Assembly: GCA_900114405.1 (NCBI GenBank)
Contig: FOSY01000002.1
Coordinates: 370,804-434,803, forward strand
Reading direction: 5' to 3'
Origin: Lachnospiraceae bacterium KH1T2
GTDB taxonomy: Bacteria > Bacillota > Clostridia > Lachnospirales > Lachnospiraceae
DNA length: 64,000 bases
Shown here: piece by piece, positions 20,139 to 28,641 of the stretch
Layout: the number at the start of each line of letters is the position of its first letter
Numbering within the stretch: the stretch's first letter is position 1
Translations under genes and position numbers: made by a program
Notes under the pieces: generated by a model
Databases searched by the model: none
What the model was told of the DNA's origin: nothing
The model's input: only the letters and a program-made list of their open reading frames with translations

Positions 20139-20358
20139 TAAAACCTCATTAACAGCCAAAATTATAATTATCCACTTAATTTATCGGAATATTCCCAAAT
20201 ATTTATAAGGCTGTTTTAGGTCAAAAGGCAGAACTATTTACACGACAATATCAGCTCATCTTCATGTATTTTCATCACCTTAGCTTTTATCACATCGCCA
20301 GTTTCGACCTCAAGCATAAGATTCTCAGGTGGTTCAGCTGAATATTCCTCTATGCTTA
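20139..20358. repeat. Direct repeat copy A bounding the accessory island
   Basis: About 220 bases match 39804-40024 in the same orientation, with only scattered mismatches. The copy contains the ribosome site and leader of the phosphodiesterase gene and the last 40 or so codons of an S1-domain gene, ending abruptly at 20358. The intact S1 gene is next to copy B. The arrangement implies that the 19.4 kb between the copies entered at the S1-phosphodiesterase junction. Confidence 0.9.
20234..20358 (-). pseudogene. 3' fragment of duplicated S1-domain gene
   Basis: This is a truncated duplicate of the C-terminal coding end of the gene at 39900-40472, including its stop codon at 20234. No start or upstream part is present. 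Coding homology ends at 20358, after which unrelated sequence leads to prfH. Confidence 0.85.
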
Positions 20359-20403
20359 ATCAGGATATAATCATCGCTAAAGCAAATAAGTTATATCATT
20401 TCC

Positions 20404-21003
20404 TCACTTTCTCCGCTGAACAAATTCCATTCCTTTGTATACTCTTACTGGATTGCCTCTTACTATCCTGTTATGTTCCCGCCAGGCATCATTTGTCTGC
20501 TTTGCCTGACTCGCTGATTCCTGTTCTTTAAGCAATGCTGCGAGCTTCTTCAGTGCCTTATTTTTATTGTGGAACTGAGAGCGTTCTTCTGTAGAAGTTA
20601 TTGTAATTCCTGTTGGAATGTGTATCAGCCTCATGCCGGTCTCAACCTTATTTACGTTCTGACCGCCATTTCCTCCACAGTGAAATCGCTCCCATCTGAT
20701 ATCCTTTTCATTAAATTTAGGCACTTCATCTGCCTCCGGAATAATGCTGACATCCACAAACCAGTTTTTTCTCTTGTGATGCGGTCTAAATGGACTCTCA
20801 CATATCCACTGCACCGTTCCCTCAAGCTCTGATAAATCCTCATCTGTGCTGAACATTATCGAAACGCAGCATCCGGCAGTCTTTGCCTCATGCCTGTGAA
20901 TAAGCTCTATATCTCCATATTCTGATTTCAGGGATTCGTAGAGCTTGACTACTGCAAGCTCACATTCTGCCGGTCCCTGTCCCGAACTTAACTGTACTAT
21001 CAA
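20404..21003 (-). CDS. prfH: Peptide chain release factor H (PrfH)
   Basis: A 199-residue class I release-factor homologue without the codon-recognition domain. The catalytic GGQ is at residues 113-115 (HCGGNGGQNVNKVETG), followed by a basic C-terminal tail. PrfH is known to pair with RtcB-type RNA ligases; in Escherichia coli the RtcB2-PrfH pair rescues and reseals ribosomes cleaved at the decoding centre by ribotoxins. Here its start codon overlaps the stop of rtcB by four bases, so the two are translationally coupled. It is the last gene of the MoxR-VWA-RtcB-PrfH operon and lies next to the island's left repeat. Confidence 0.93.
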   Translation of the reverse strand: MIVQLSSGQGPAECELAVVKLYESLKSEYGDIELIHRHEAKTAGCCVSIMFSTDEDLSELEGTVQWICESPFRPHHKRKNWFVDVSIIPEADEVPKFNEKDIRWERFHCGGNGGQNVNKVETGMRLIHIPTGITITSTEERSQFHNKNKALKKLAALLKEQESASQAKQTNDAWREHNRIVRGNPVRVYKGMEFVQRRK

Positions 21004-22148
21004 TTTCTCTCACCCTTGTCCTTGTAATTAAATATAGGTCTTATAACCTTATCTATCTGTACCGTATCTCCGATTACTTCAACGATCTCATCTATTGCCC
21101 TGTAAGCAAACGGAGCTTCATCCAATGTTTCTTTGCAAACGCAGCTTGTATAAATCCCTTTCATCTCGGATTTATACGACGATACTGTAAAATGGGACTT
21201 CACATCTTCACGCTTCATGATCCTTCCTGAGCCATGCGGAGCTGATGTGTTCCATTCTTCATTTCCAAGTCCGGTAGCAAGGATAATTCCATCTCGCATA
21301 TTTATCGGAATTATAACCTTCTCATCCTTCTTGGCTGATATTGCACCCTTTCTAAGCATCGGAGTGCCAAATAATTTCAGTGTTTCTTCAGATGCATCCA
21401 CATAATTATGAATGCACTCGTAGCTGTCAACCACTTTCCATTTCATTCCCTTTAAGAGTTCCGCAAGAATTATCTCCCGGTTTAGAGAAGCATATTTCTG
21501 AACCACTCCAAGATCATGAATATAGTCCTGCATAAGCTCACCCTCAAGCCATGTAATTTCATATGGTATTTCTATGCCTTTGCTTTTTAAGTATTTCTGT
21601 CCTTCGTCGAGATAATACTCCGTAACTTCCTTACCTAAATGGCGGCTTCCGGAATGAATTACAATGTAAAGATTGCCTTCATCATCTTTGTCAGCTTCTA
21701 TGAAATGATTGCCTCCACCAAGCGTGCCAAGGCTGAGAACTGCCTTTTCAGTCCTTATGTGAGAAGCACATCTGAGCTCTGAAAAATCAAACTGCTCTGC
21801 AAGATGATGTGCCTTATTCCTCACATTAAATCCCGATGGGATATTATCACGGATGACTGTATCAAGCTTCTGAAACTCAATCTTCTTGCCCTTGATTTGT
21901 GCAAGCGTCATACCGCATCCGATATCAATACCGATAAGGTTTGGCATAATCTTTTCTCCCACAGTCATTGTGAGACCGATAGTTCCAACCTTTCCCGGAT
22001 GTACATCCGGCATTACCCTGATGCGACATCCTTCCGATGCCGACTGGTCACATATCATCTGAAGCTGTGCAACAGCATACTGATCTATTGCGTTATTCTT
22101 GGTAGTAAAAATCTGAGCCGATGTGTAGGCTCCCTTAATTATTTCCAT
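21000..22148 (-). CDS. rtcB: RNA-splicing/repair ligase RtcB (PrfH-linked type)
   Basis: A 382-residue RtcB, which joins 2',3'-cyclic-phosphate and 5'-OH RNA ends using GTP and Mn2+. The metal and catalytic residues are visible: Asp75 and Cys78 (GIDIGCGM), His148 (GGGNHFIE), His165 (VIHSGSRHLG), His247 (IHNYVD) and the guanylylated His305 (APHGSGR). It is translationally coupled to prfH and lies 19 bases after the VWA gene. This makes it the candidate RtcB2-type partner repairing cleaved 16S rRNA or tRNA (inference from the pairing). Confidence 0.93.
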   Translation of the reverse strand: MEIIKGAYTSAQIFTTKNNAIDQYAVAQLQMICDQSASEGCRIRVMPDVHPGKVGTIGLTMTVGEKIMPNLIGIDIGCGMTLAQIKGKKIEFQKLDTVIRDNIPSGFNVRNKAHHLAEQFDFSELRCASHIRTEKAVLSLGTLGGGNHFIEADKDDEGNLYIVIHSGSRHLGKEVTEYYLDEGQKYLKSKGIEIPYEITWLEGELMQDYIHDLGVVQKYASLNREIILAELLKGMKWKVVDSYECIHNYVDASEETLKLFGTPMLRKGAISAKKDEKVIIPINMRDGIILATGLGNEEWNTSAPHGSGRIMKREDVKSHFTVSSYKSEMKGIYTSCVCKETLDEAPFAYRAIDEIVEVIGDTVQIDKVIRPIFNYKDKGERN

Positions 22149-22167
22149 AAAATATCAAAAACTCCTA

Positions 22168-24042
22168 TTAATCAAAATAAAACACTTCTCCCCTTGCCTT
22201 AAAAGGCAGTCTGCATCCTACTGGAAGAAGGTATGCATGTTCATTTTTTATATCAAGGTGATCCTCTATCTCACCATCTGTGATTATCAAAATCGGTCCG
22301 TCTTTCGGAAAATCCTTTGCCCTCTGCAAGAGGGAAATTGCCGGCTGAAGTCTTGTTCCGCCTCTTCCTATTACCTTAACTCTTCCGGCTATTTCTTCAG
22401 GCGACATATATCCTGCGTCGTAAGCATCAGCATCGCAGAATATCACTCTGGCTGCTGCTACGTCTTTTGCTGCCGAATAGCTGGCAATGGCTCCAAGAGC
22501 CTTTCCTATCTCAGAAGTACTCATAGAGCCTGATGTATCTATAACTACTCCAAAAGTACGTGACTTTAAGTCAGACTCACGATACACAGATCTCGGTCTT
22601 GGGATGTCCGGTGTACTGCTCTGTCTTCTGCTCGGATGTGCATAGCTTCTGTATTTCTCAATTGGTCTGATATGAGCATCAAACCACTCTGCAAGCTTTA
22701 CATCCCATGGAATAGGCGGTATGGCAAGAGCCCTAATTTCCTCTACAAGTCCTGCCGGAATGAGTCCTCTTCCTCTCATCTCCTCATATTCAAGACCCTG
22801 TGCAAGAGCATTTCTGTAAAACTCATCAAGAGATACTCCTGCACCTACACCGTTAATCCTTTTTCTTCCATCAAGCGGGTTCCTAAGAATATCACCCAAG
22901 CCGTATCCTCTGAAGGTAAGCTGCTTCTGAAATGTCCTTATATCCTCAATTATCCTGTCATATATTTCCTCGGCAGACATTCCCTTGAGTTCTGAATCAT
23001 ATAAAGCGTTCTCGGGCAGCGTTCCGATCTTCATCTCTACAAGCCAGCCATTTATGACATAGTCTGTTGCAATATTCCAAAGATAAGGATCCCTGCCCTC
23101 GCATCTCCTGTGATGCATAAGTGCCGCATGCAGAAATTCATGGGCGAGGACAAATCGGAGTTCCAGTGTCGAAAGTCGTACTGAAGGATTCAGATATATC
23201 TCACCATTCCACGCATCAACAGCCGCAATCTTGATATCATCAGCATGACATATCTCTATATCCTCGATGATCTTAAATGATGCTGCGATAGCACCAAGTA
23301 ATGGAAAGCTGTTAATAAACCACTCCGCTGCAAGCTCTCCCTTTGTTGCAGCCACTCTCTGCCTGTCAGCTGCATCTGATATAGCCTGACTCACAGAGTT
23401 GACAATGCTGCACGCAAAACGACTTGCAAATTCGTTATGTTTTTCATTCCCCCAAAGATCTTTTCCTTCATACACAAGCGGCTTATCAAGTCCCGACATA
23501 TCCATCATGTCAGGTGCACCGACTCCAAAAGCCTGATTATTCTCATCCCAGTTTTCACGGATAAGGAAATCATAGATTTTCAGTTCATCGTCCAGCATTC
23601 CTTGCGGAAGAGAAGTAACTGTACTGGTGCTGAGCGGTTCTCCCAGCTTTATGTCATTTAAGAACTTATCTACATATATGTCACAGGCAATATTCCAGAT
23701 TTTTTTATTAAAAGATACTACCTTTTTCTTCTTTCCATCTGCGCCTTCAGTCATATATCCCGGAACCTTTTCTGCATCATAGTGCCCGAAGCAGTTGTGA
23801 AGGATACAGTGGGCAATAGCGTAAGCCCACTGCTTTGAGCTAAGATATATGTCCTTATTCAGAAATATTTTTCCGTCAGCGTTTGATACTGCAGGAACTT
23901 TTTTCCCGAGCTTTTCTCGACCGCATATTACGATGCTGCTATATACAAAAGATGAAAAAATCCCATTTGCAGAAGTGATCTTCATTCCATCTCTTATACG
24001 CTGTTCATTTTCATTTATCTTTGCTTCATGCCGTTTTGCCAT
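22168..24042 (-). CDS. VWA-domain metallopeptidase-like protein (DUF2201 type)
   Basis: A 624-residue protein. The N-terminal half has a zincin-like LAHEFLHAALMHH motif (HExxH), preceded by a second peptidase-like region. The C-terminal half is a von Willebrand A domain with a MIDAS site (VIDTSGSMS, about residue 510) and GGTRLQPAI. Such proteins are co-encoded with MoxR AAA+ ATPases and are thought to form metal-dependent chaperone or remodelling machines. It overlaps the moxR gene by 17 bases and precedes rtcB. Its role in an RNA-repair operon is not established. Confidence 0.85.
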   Translation of the reverse strand: MAKRHEAKINENEQRIRDGMKITSANGIFSSFVYSSIVICGREKLGKKVPAVSNADGKIFLNKDIYLSSKQWAYAIAHCILHNCFGHYDAEKVPGYMTEGADGKKKKVVSFNKKIWNIACDIYVDKFLNDIKLGEPLSTSTVTSLPQGMLDDELKIYDFLIRENWDENNQAFGVGAPDMMDMSGLDKPLVYEGKDLWGNEKHNEFASRFACSIVNSVSQAISDAADRQRVAATKGELAAEWFINSFPLLGAIAASFKIIEDIEICHADDIKIAAVDAWNGEIYLNPSVRLSTLELRFVLAHEFLHAALMHHRRCEGRDPYLWNIATDYVINGWLVEMKIGTLPENALYDSELKGMSAEEIYDRIIEDIRTFQKQLTFRGYGLGDILRNPLDGRKRINGVGAGVSLDEFYRNALAQGLEYEEMRGRGLIPAGLVEEIRALAIPPIPWDVKLAEWFDAHIRPIEKYRSYAHPSRRQSSTPDIPRPRSVYRESDLKSRTFGVVIDTSGSMSTSEIGKALGAIASYSAAKDVAAARVIFCDADAYDAGYMSPEEIAGRVKVIGRGGTRLQPAISLLQRAKDFPKDGPILIITDGEIEDHLDIKNEHAYLLPVGCRLPFKARGEVFYFD

Positions 24043-25111
24043 CTTTTTTCTTCTCCTGTGCTACAAGCCTCGGCAGATCTCTTACTATCTCGATCATGAA
24101 CCACTCAGGAATAACTTTTCCGTCATCTGAAGAAACAACCATCTGTGCAAGCTCATAGTTGATCTTTGCAAGCTCCTTGATAAGAACCTTTGCCCTGTGA
24201 GCAAGGTACTGAGATTCTTTATTAAGTGCTGCTTTCTTCTCCGGAAGATCATGAACAAGCTGTGCTCTGAAGGACTGTGAAAGAAAATATAAAACATCCC
24301 TGTCCTCAGGCTTGTCTGGCCATCTTGCCTCTCCCTTGATGATATCTGAAAGAAGATATCTGTTGTTCATCTGCTTGATAAATGCAGCAAACATTCCTGC
24401 GTGTGCAGCAGATACACTGCCGTATGCAAGCATTCTGATTGTTTTATCAGAAAGATCCTTCTCGCCTGCTCCAAATTCTTTAAGTGCATCACTGAGCATA
24501 TGCCATGATCTCGGAGTTGAGAACGGCTCCTCTGTTTTAGGCGGCTCTGAGAAAAGATGATCCGGACGCTGGTTTATGTAGTCAGTTATCCATGGATGAA
24601 TACCTGCTGAATAAGCCCATGAAAGCCAGCTTTTTACATCCGGCTTGAGCTGTACATGAAACATCCTGTTAATAAGCGCACTTGACATGGTCTTTACAAT
24701 TGCAGAATCCTGAGCCCTGTTACCTGCTCCGATAACGATACTTCCCTCCGGAAGATGATATTCGCCTACTCTTCTTTCATATATAAGGCTGTAAAAAGCC
24801 TTCTGTACTTCCTGTGTGCAGGCATTAAGCTCATCAAGAAAAAGCACATATGGCTCATCTCTTGCAATCATCTTTGGCGGAAGAAATTCAGATGTATTGC
24901 CTCTAATCTGCGGAATACCGATAATGTCTTCCGGTGCAAGCTGACTTCCGAGAAGTGAAACGCACTCAAGCCCTACTTCCATAGCAAATTCTTCTACAAG
25001 GGCAGACTTTCCAATACCAGGAGCTCCCCAGATGAAGACCGGTCTTGAAGGTGCCACACTCAATAAAACTTCTAATAATTCGTCCTGTGAAATTGTAATT
25101 GGTAAATTCAT
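24026..25111 (-). CDS. MoxR-family AAA+ ATPase
   Basis: A 361-residue AAA+ ATPase. Walker A is GAPGIGKSALVEEF (about residues 28-41), Walker B is VLFLDELNAC, and sensor-1 is VIGAGNRAQD. MoxR ATPases work with VWA partners to remodel or mature client complexes, and the VWA gene follows with a short overlap. The start ATG 25111 is preferred because GAAAGG lies upstream; an in-frame ATG at 25135 has no ribosome site. It is the first large gene of the operon that ends in rtcB-prfH. Confidence 0.9.
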   Translation of the reverse strand: MNLPITISQDELLEVLLSVAPSRPVFIWGAPGIGKSALVEEFAMEVGLECVSLLGSQLAPEDIIGIPQIRGNTSEFLPPKMIARDEPYVLFLDELNACTQEVQKAFYSLIYERRVGEYHLPEGSIVIGAGNRAQDSAIVKTMSSALINRMFHVQLKPDVKSWLSWAYSAGIHPWITDYINQRPDHLFSEPPKTEEPFSTPRSWHMLSDALKEFGAGEKDLSDKTIRMLAYGSVSAAHAGMFAAFIKQMNNRYLLSDIIKGEARWPDKPEDRDVLYFLSQSFRAQLVHDLPEKKAALNKESQYLAHRAKVLIKELAKINYELAQMVVSSDDGKVIPEWFMIEIVRDLPRLVAQEKKKDGKTA

Positions 25112-25236
25112 AAAATCTGATACCTTTCTTATCAACCTGCAGGCATGAGAAATAAGCCTCTCATTTCTACAGATTCAAAAAGGTAATGGTATCACTTTAT
25201 GGTTTCTTCTGTTGAAAAATGGACAGATTTGTCCTC

Positions 25237-25317
25237 TTAAACGACAGAGAAAAGGATAGCCATACCTCTGATTTCGTTGTCAATGTTACTAAAGTTAAAT
25301 AAATTATTATTCGTCAT
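25237..25317 (-). CDS. 26-residue leader ORF upstream of moxR
   Basis: The ORF is bounded by ATG 25317 and a TAA at 25237. It has one of the best ribosome sites in the window (AAAGGAGG, seven bases upstream). The peptide begins MTNNNLFNFSN and ends in a hydrophobic stretch. It lies between the promoters of the repair operon and moxR, with about 125 bases following it. It may be a regulatory leader peptide or a small functional peptide. No family is recognised. Confidence 0.5.
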   Translation of the reverse strand: MTNNNLFNFSNIDNEIRGMAILFSVV

Positions 25318-25369
25318 AGTTATGACCTCCTTTCTCTGATAGAATCGTTGTTAAACACTACTGAATCAA

Positions 25370-25398
25370 ACTATACCACGATACAAAGCCTTTTGCAA
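25370..25398 (-). promoter_or_regulatory. Sigma-A type promoter of moxR operon
   Basis: TTGCAA (25393-25398), a 17-base spacer and TATAGT (25370-25375) on the minus strand point at the leader ORF and moxR. It lies just downstream of the palindrome-associated promoter at 25424-25455, so the operon appears to have two start points. Confidence 0.6.
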
Positions 25399-25423
25399 TG
25401 AACCTGTGGTTTAATTTGACTAA

Positions 25424-25455
25424 AGTATATCAAATGTAGATGACATATAATGTCA
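25424..25455 (-). promoter_or_regulatory. Palindrome-driven promoter, site 1 (moxR-vwa-rtcB-prfH operon)
   Basis: The perfect 5-bp-arm palindrome TGACATATAATGTCA (25441-25455) is followed on the minus strand by exactly 11 bases and then TATACT (25424-25429). No -35 hexamer is present; the palindrome occupies its place. The same layout heads three other island operons. Confidence 0.75.
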
Positions 25456-25471
25456 TTTTGCAATAAATTTT

Positions 25472-26404
25472 CTACTTTTTATTCATTTTCTCAGCAATAG
25501 CCTTGATCTTATCAACTGGCTCCGACACCGCATCAGCTATTTCTTCAATTGAAAGTTTACCTGCACTCAATAGATTCTTAATAGTTTCATTTGCTTTTTT
25601 ATCAGCTTCTTCAACCTTTTTATTAGCTTCTTCGGCCTTTTTATTAGCCGCTTCGGCCTTTTTATTAGCCGCTTGTGCTTTTTTATTAGCTTCTTCAGCC
25701 CTTTTATTTGCCTCAGCAGTAGCCATCTGCGCAACACTCTGAGCATACTCTTCAACAGCTTTACACATCTTATTAAGACCTCCCTTCGTCCTCTTGTAAT
25801 AGTTTATCGAATCACTTATTGCCGGAAACTTCTCATTATAAAATACATCTCTCCTCAACATAAGCTTCATAAGTTCTGCTTTATCAGTCTTATCATCTAC
25901 ACATGTGTTAGCAAAGTATATATCTTCTCCATCATTTACCGGTACATACCTTCCGTCACTAAGTCTCATGCATCTTGTTACATGCGTTATAGTTTGCCCA
26001 CTATTTAAAGCATCATACTCTGTCAAATATACTATCTTAACGTCCGGAACATTATCAAAATCTGTTCCTTTAGGTGTAAGATTTGCTGTCATTGTGCTTG
26101 CATGAAACCTTACACGACCTATATCATCATTACTGTCCGACTTCTGCATTTCTATATTACAGTATGATCCATCTTTCAAAATGCAAAACGCATCTATTAT
26201 GATTTCCCTATGCAGACTTGTAATAGTGTATTGTGCATCAGAACGAATCACTATCAGTTCCGGCATATCTAATAAAATCCTCAATATCTCCTGACAGACC
26301 TTTTTGTTTTTTGCCATCAGCCTAAACAATGTATCATCAATTATTCTCAGATTCTTTGCTGTCTCTCTGGCAGCCTTTGAATACTGTTTTAGCTCAAAAT
26401 CCAT
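25472..26404 (-). CDS. Rpn/PD-(D/E)XK nuclease-family protein with coiled-coil repeat
   Basis: A 310-residue protein of the Rpn/'PD-(D/E)XK nuclease family transposase' group. The nuclease core is near residues 60-90, with IIIDAFCILKDG (Asp) and CNIEMQKSD (Glu-x-Gln). A segment at residues 230-273 consists of six heptads of the ANKKAEE type, predicted as a coiled coil, followed by a short helical tail. Such genes are multi-copy and often linked to recombination-promoting activity. Here it lies between the second rtcB unit and the moxR operon, same strand. Confidence 0.8.
   Translation of the reverse strand: MDFELKQYSKAARETAKNLRIIDDTLFRLMAKNKKVCQEILRILLDMPELIVIRSDAQYTITSLHREIIIDAFCILKDGSYCNIEMQKSDSNDDIGRVRFHASTMTANLTPKGTDFDNVPDVKIVYLTEYDALNSGQTITHVTRCMRLSDGRYVPVNDGEDIYFANTCVDDKTDKAELMKLMLRRDVFYNEKFPAISDSINYYKRTKGGLNKMCKAVEEYAQSVAQMATAEANKRAEEANKKAQAANKKAEAANKKAEEANKKVEEADKKANETIKNLLSAGKLSIEEIADAVSEPVDKIKAIAEKMNKK
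25586..25717 (-). repeat. 21-bp tandem repeat encoding heptad coiled coil
   Basis: About six imperfect 21-base units inside the nuclease-family gene encode EANKKAE heptads. The number of units is likely to vary between strains. Confidence 0.75.
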
Positions 26405-26590
26405 TAACTAAAAAACCTTTCTGGTGGAAATATTATACCACACAAATTTTAACTGGAGTACGCCCTTATCAGATAGACTATCTGAGGCGCTAAGAATTAC
26501 TTTTGAAAAAGATTGTTTTAGTATACAGAATTTCAATTACTTTGTAAAGGCTTTTATTATCAATAACATGACGGCGCAAGCAGGAGTCTA

Positions 26591-26605
26591 TGACATATTT
26601 TGTCA
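26591..26605. promoter_or_regulatory. Palindrome site 2 without a clear -10 box
   Basis: TGACATATTTTGTCA has the same arms as the other island sites and lies 187 bases upstream of the nuclease-family gene. No TATA(A/C)T lies 11 bases away on either strand. It may be a decayed or accessory binding site. Confidence 0.5.
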
Positions 26606-26632
26606 CTTTGAAAAGTTTTCTATAAAAATTAT

Positions 26633-26809
26633 CTAAGCCAAAAACATTCTCGGATCAATTTTATATGGTAGTAATATTCCTCCACATTTAGGGCATTTCC
26701 TGTTATTTGCCTGATATTCTACTTTTGACAGCTTAATAGATTTACCACATTTTGAGCATTTGTACCGCTCATTTTTGAATAGGTTTTTACTATTTGGCAT
26801 TAATAGCAT
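26633..26809 (-). CDS. Zinc-ribbon microprotein, 58 aa
   Basis: A small protein with two CxxC knuckles (YKCSKCGKS and RKCPKCGGI) and a conserved tail KIDPR(M/I)F. The start at 26809 is set by GAGGGGG five bases upstream. It follows the second rtcB by 35 bases and is probably co-transcribed with it. A clear paralogue sits at 29626-29796 beside the WYL regulator gene. The four cysteines suggest one Zn site, so it could bind RNA or protein. Confidence 0.75.
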   Translation of the reverse strand: MLLMPNSKNLFKNERYKCSKCGKSIKLSKVEYQANNRKCPKCGGILLPYKIDPRMFLA

Positions 26810-26844
26810 ACATGCCCCCTCTACCCACAAACCGCGTATAGGCT

Positions 26845-28122
26845 TTATTCACATTCGTTGTCCGTTTCATTTTCGAGCTGTTTTGCAGTTTTTTTGATAG
26901 TAGTACTGTTTGCCTTGAAATTATATACCGGCTTAATCACCTTAACTATCTCAGCTGTCGGCTCAATATTTCCGACTATATCGTCCATACCTTTATATGC
27001 AAATGGGCTTTCATCTAGTGTGGAATGATTAACGCAAGTAGTATATATTCCGGCATCTTTCATTGTTTTTTCGAATTCTTCGACTGTAAATCTGTTGAAA
27101 GCCTCTGTTCTTGAGAATAGTCTTCCAGCTCCATGAGGTGCAGAATAATTCCAGTCCTCATTACCCTTACCAATGCATATCAGAGAACCATCTCTCATAT
27201 TTATTGGAATTAACAGCCTCTCACCTTTCTTTGCAGATACGGCACCTTTTCTGATAATGTTTGATTCATGATCGATATAATTATGAACCGTTGTAAACTC
27301 ACTAACTGGATTCAACCCATAATGCTCCACAATCTGCTTTGCTATCATATGTCTGTTTTCATCAGCATACTCCTGACAGATTTTCATATCATGAAGATAA
27401 GCCTGACTATATTCTCCTGTAAGAAAGCATAAATCAACCGGAACATCAGGTGCTTTCTGATTGAAATTCCGATGTAATTCCATGATTACATCATGAATCT
27501 CAGCCCTTCTTCCAGCAGCCTTGTACTCTCTTTTTATTCTATCTTCCTCAGCCCATAATTCTTCCTTACCTGTATGAATTCCTATTGCAATTTTTTGATA
27601 AATATCGCAGACCTGTATTCCTAACTGCCTGCTCCCTGTATGAATTACAAGGTATTTATTGCCTTCATCATCTACATCTATTTCAATAAAATGATTTCCA
27701 CCGCCAAGAGAACCAATGGCTCGTTCCATCTTCTTGGAGTCCTTTAATTCCCTATAGCACTTCAACTCCTGAAGCTTAGGAAACTTCATCAGCCTGCCTT
27801 CGTTAACTTCTCTTCCGGAAGGCACATACTTTCTCACAATCTCATCAAACCTGACATAATCAATATCAATCTTACCAAGCTCAAGAGTAAGCATTCCGCA
27901 TCCAATATCAACACCAACAATGTTCGGAATAATTTTATCCCCAAGATCCGCTGTAAAACCGATAACACAGCTTTTCCCAGCATGACAGTCCGGCATGATT
28001 CTGACTTTAGCATCTACAAAAGGCTCTTGATTCAATAAATCTGTAATCTGCTCAATGCAAGTATCTTCACATTTATCAGTGAAAACCTTTGCAGTGTTGT
28101 ATTTTCCTGTGATTTTTTGCAT
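26845..28122 (-). CDS. rtcB: Second RtcB-family RNA ligase
   Basis: A 425-residue RtcB homologue distinct from the one at 21000-22148. It has a roughly 40-residue longer middle and tail. All active-site motifs are present: GVDIGCGM, GGGNHFIE, VIHTGSRQLG, VHNYID and the guanylylation motif APHGAGR. It is headed by its own palindrome-type promoter (28209-28240) and followed by a zinc-ribbon gene, with no PrfH partner. A second, differently specialised RNA-end joining activity is inferred, possibly for tRNA. The start ATG is at 28122. Confidence 0.92.
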   Translation of the reverse strand: MQKITGKYNTAKVFTDKCEDTCIEQITDLLNQEPFVDAKVRIMPDCHAGKSCVIGFTADLGDKIIPNIVGVDIGCGMLTLELGKIDIDYVRFDEIVRKYVPSGREVNEGRLMKFPKLQELKCYRELKDSKKMERAIGSLGGGNHFIEIDVDDEGNKYLVIHTGSRQLGIQVCDIYQKIAIGIHTGKEELWAEEDRIKREYKAAGRRAEIHDVIMELHRNFNQKAPDVPVDLCFLTGEYSQAYLHDMKICQEYADENRHMIAKQIVEHYGLNPVSEFTTVHNYIDHESNIIRKGAVSAKKGERLLIPINMRDGSLICIGKGNEDWNYSAPHGAGRLFSRTEAFNRFTVEEFEKTMKDAGIYTTCVNHSTLDESPFAYKGMDDIVGNIEPTAEIVKVIKPVYNFKANSTTIKKTAKQLENETDNECE

Positions 28123-28208
28123 AAATTTCCTCGCTATTTTAACTATCCAAATTAAAGATACATTAAGTAGGTATATTCAACTTAATCGTCCTAGATTTTA
28201 ATAATTAA

Positions 28209-28240
28209 AGTATAGCAAGATGAGATGACAAATAATGTCA
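28209..28240 (-). promoter_or_regulatory. Palindrome-driven promoter, site 3 (second rtcB)
   Basis: TGACAAATAATGTCA (28226-28240) is followed by 11 bases and TATACT (28209-28214) on the minus strand, about 80 bases before the rtcB start. There is no conventional -35. Confidence 0.75.
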
Positions 28241-28266
28241 CTATACATAATTTCTAAAAACTCTTT

Positions 28267-28443
28267 TTATAAACCAATTATTTTTATACCAAATTCTATC
28301 AATAATTCAGGATGTCTTTTTAAATACTTTAGTGCTACATCAGGAATATCTCTTGCATCCTTGTAAACACCTTTTTTTATATTCTTTAAAATGGTCGCTA
28401 AATCATTTTTATTATGATGATGGTTCCTATGATGATGACTCAT
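28267..28443 (-). CDS. His-rich small protein, 58 aa
   Basis: A small basic protein whose N-terminus is MSHHHRNHHHNKND, a likely metal-binding stretch, followed by a helical region with DARDIPDVALKYLKRHPELL. The start ATG 28443 follows AAAGGAG by eight bases. It lies directly upstream of the second rtcB and its promoter, on the same strand. The function is unknown; a metal-chaperone or nucleic-acid role is a guess. Confidence 0.6.
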   Translation of the reverse strand: MSHHHRNHHHNKNDLATILKNIKKGVYKDARDIPDVALKYLKRHPELLIEFGIKIIGL

Positions 28444-28641
28444 TTCTTTTACTCCTTTCAAATAAAAAAATGTTTATCCAAAATCTAGACTTTGCAGGAT
28501 AACTAATAAAACAATTAATGATTAAGTATATAGTCAAAATTAGTTCTATCTTAATAAAGATGCTTCTATAATTATTTCTATCTATAATATAAAAACATTA
28601 TCACTCATTCCAACATTAAATATATATTAACCATCAATTAT

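Noticed and set aside
25586..25717. Short regularly spaced repeats suggesting a CRISPR array
   Set aside because: The units are contiguous 21-bp coding heptads without spacers. No CRISPR array or cas gene is visible anywhere in the window.
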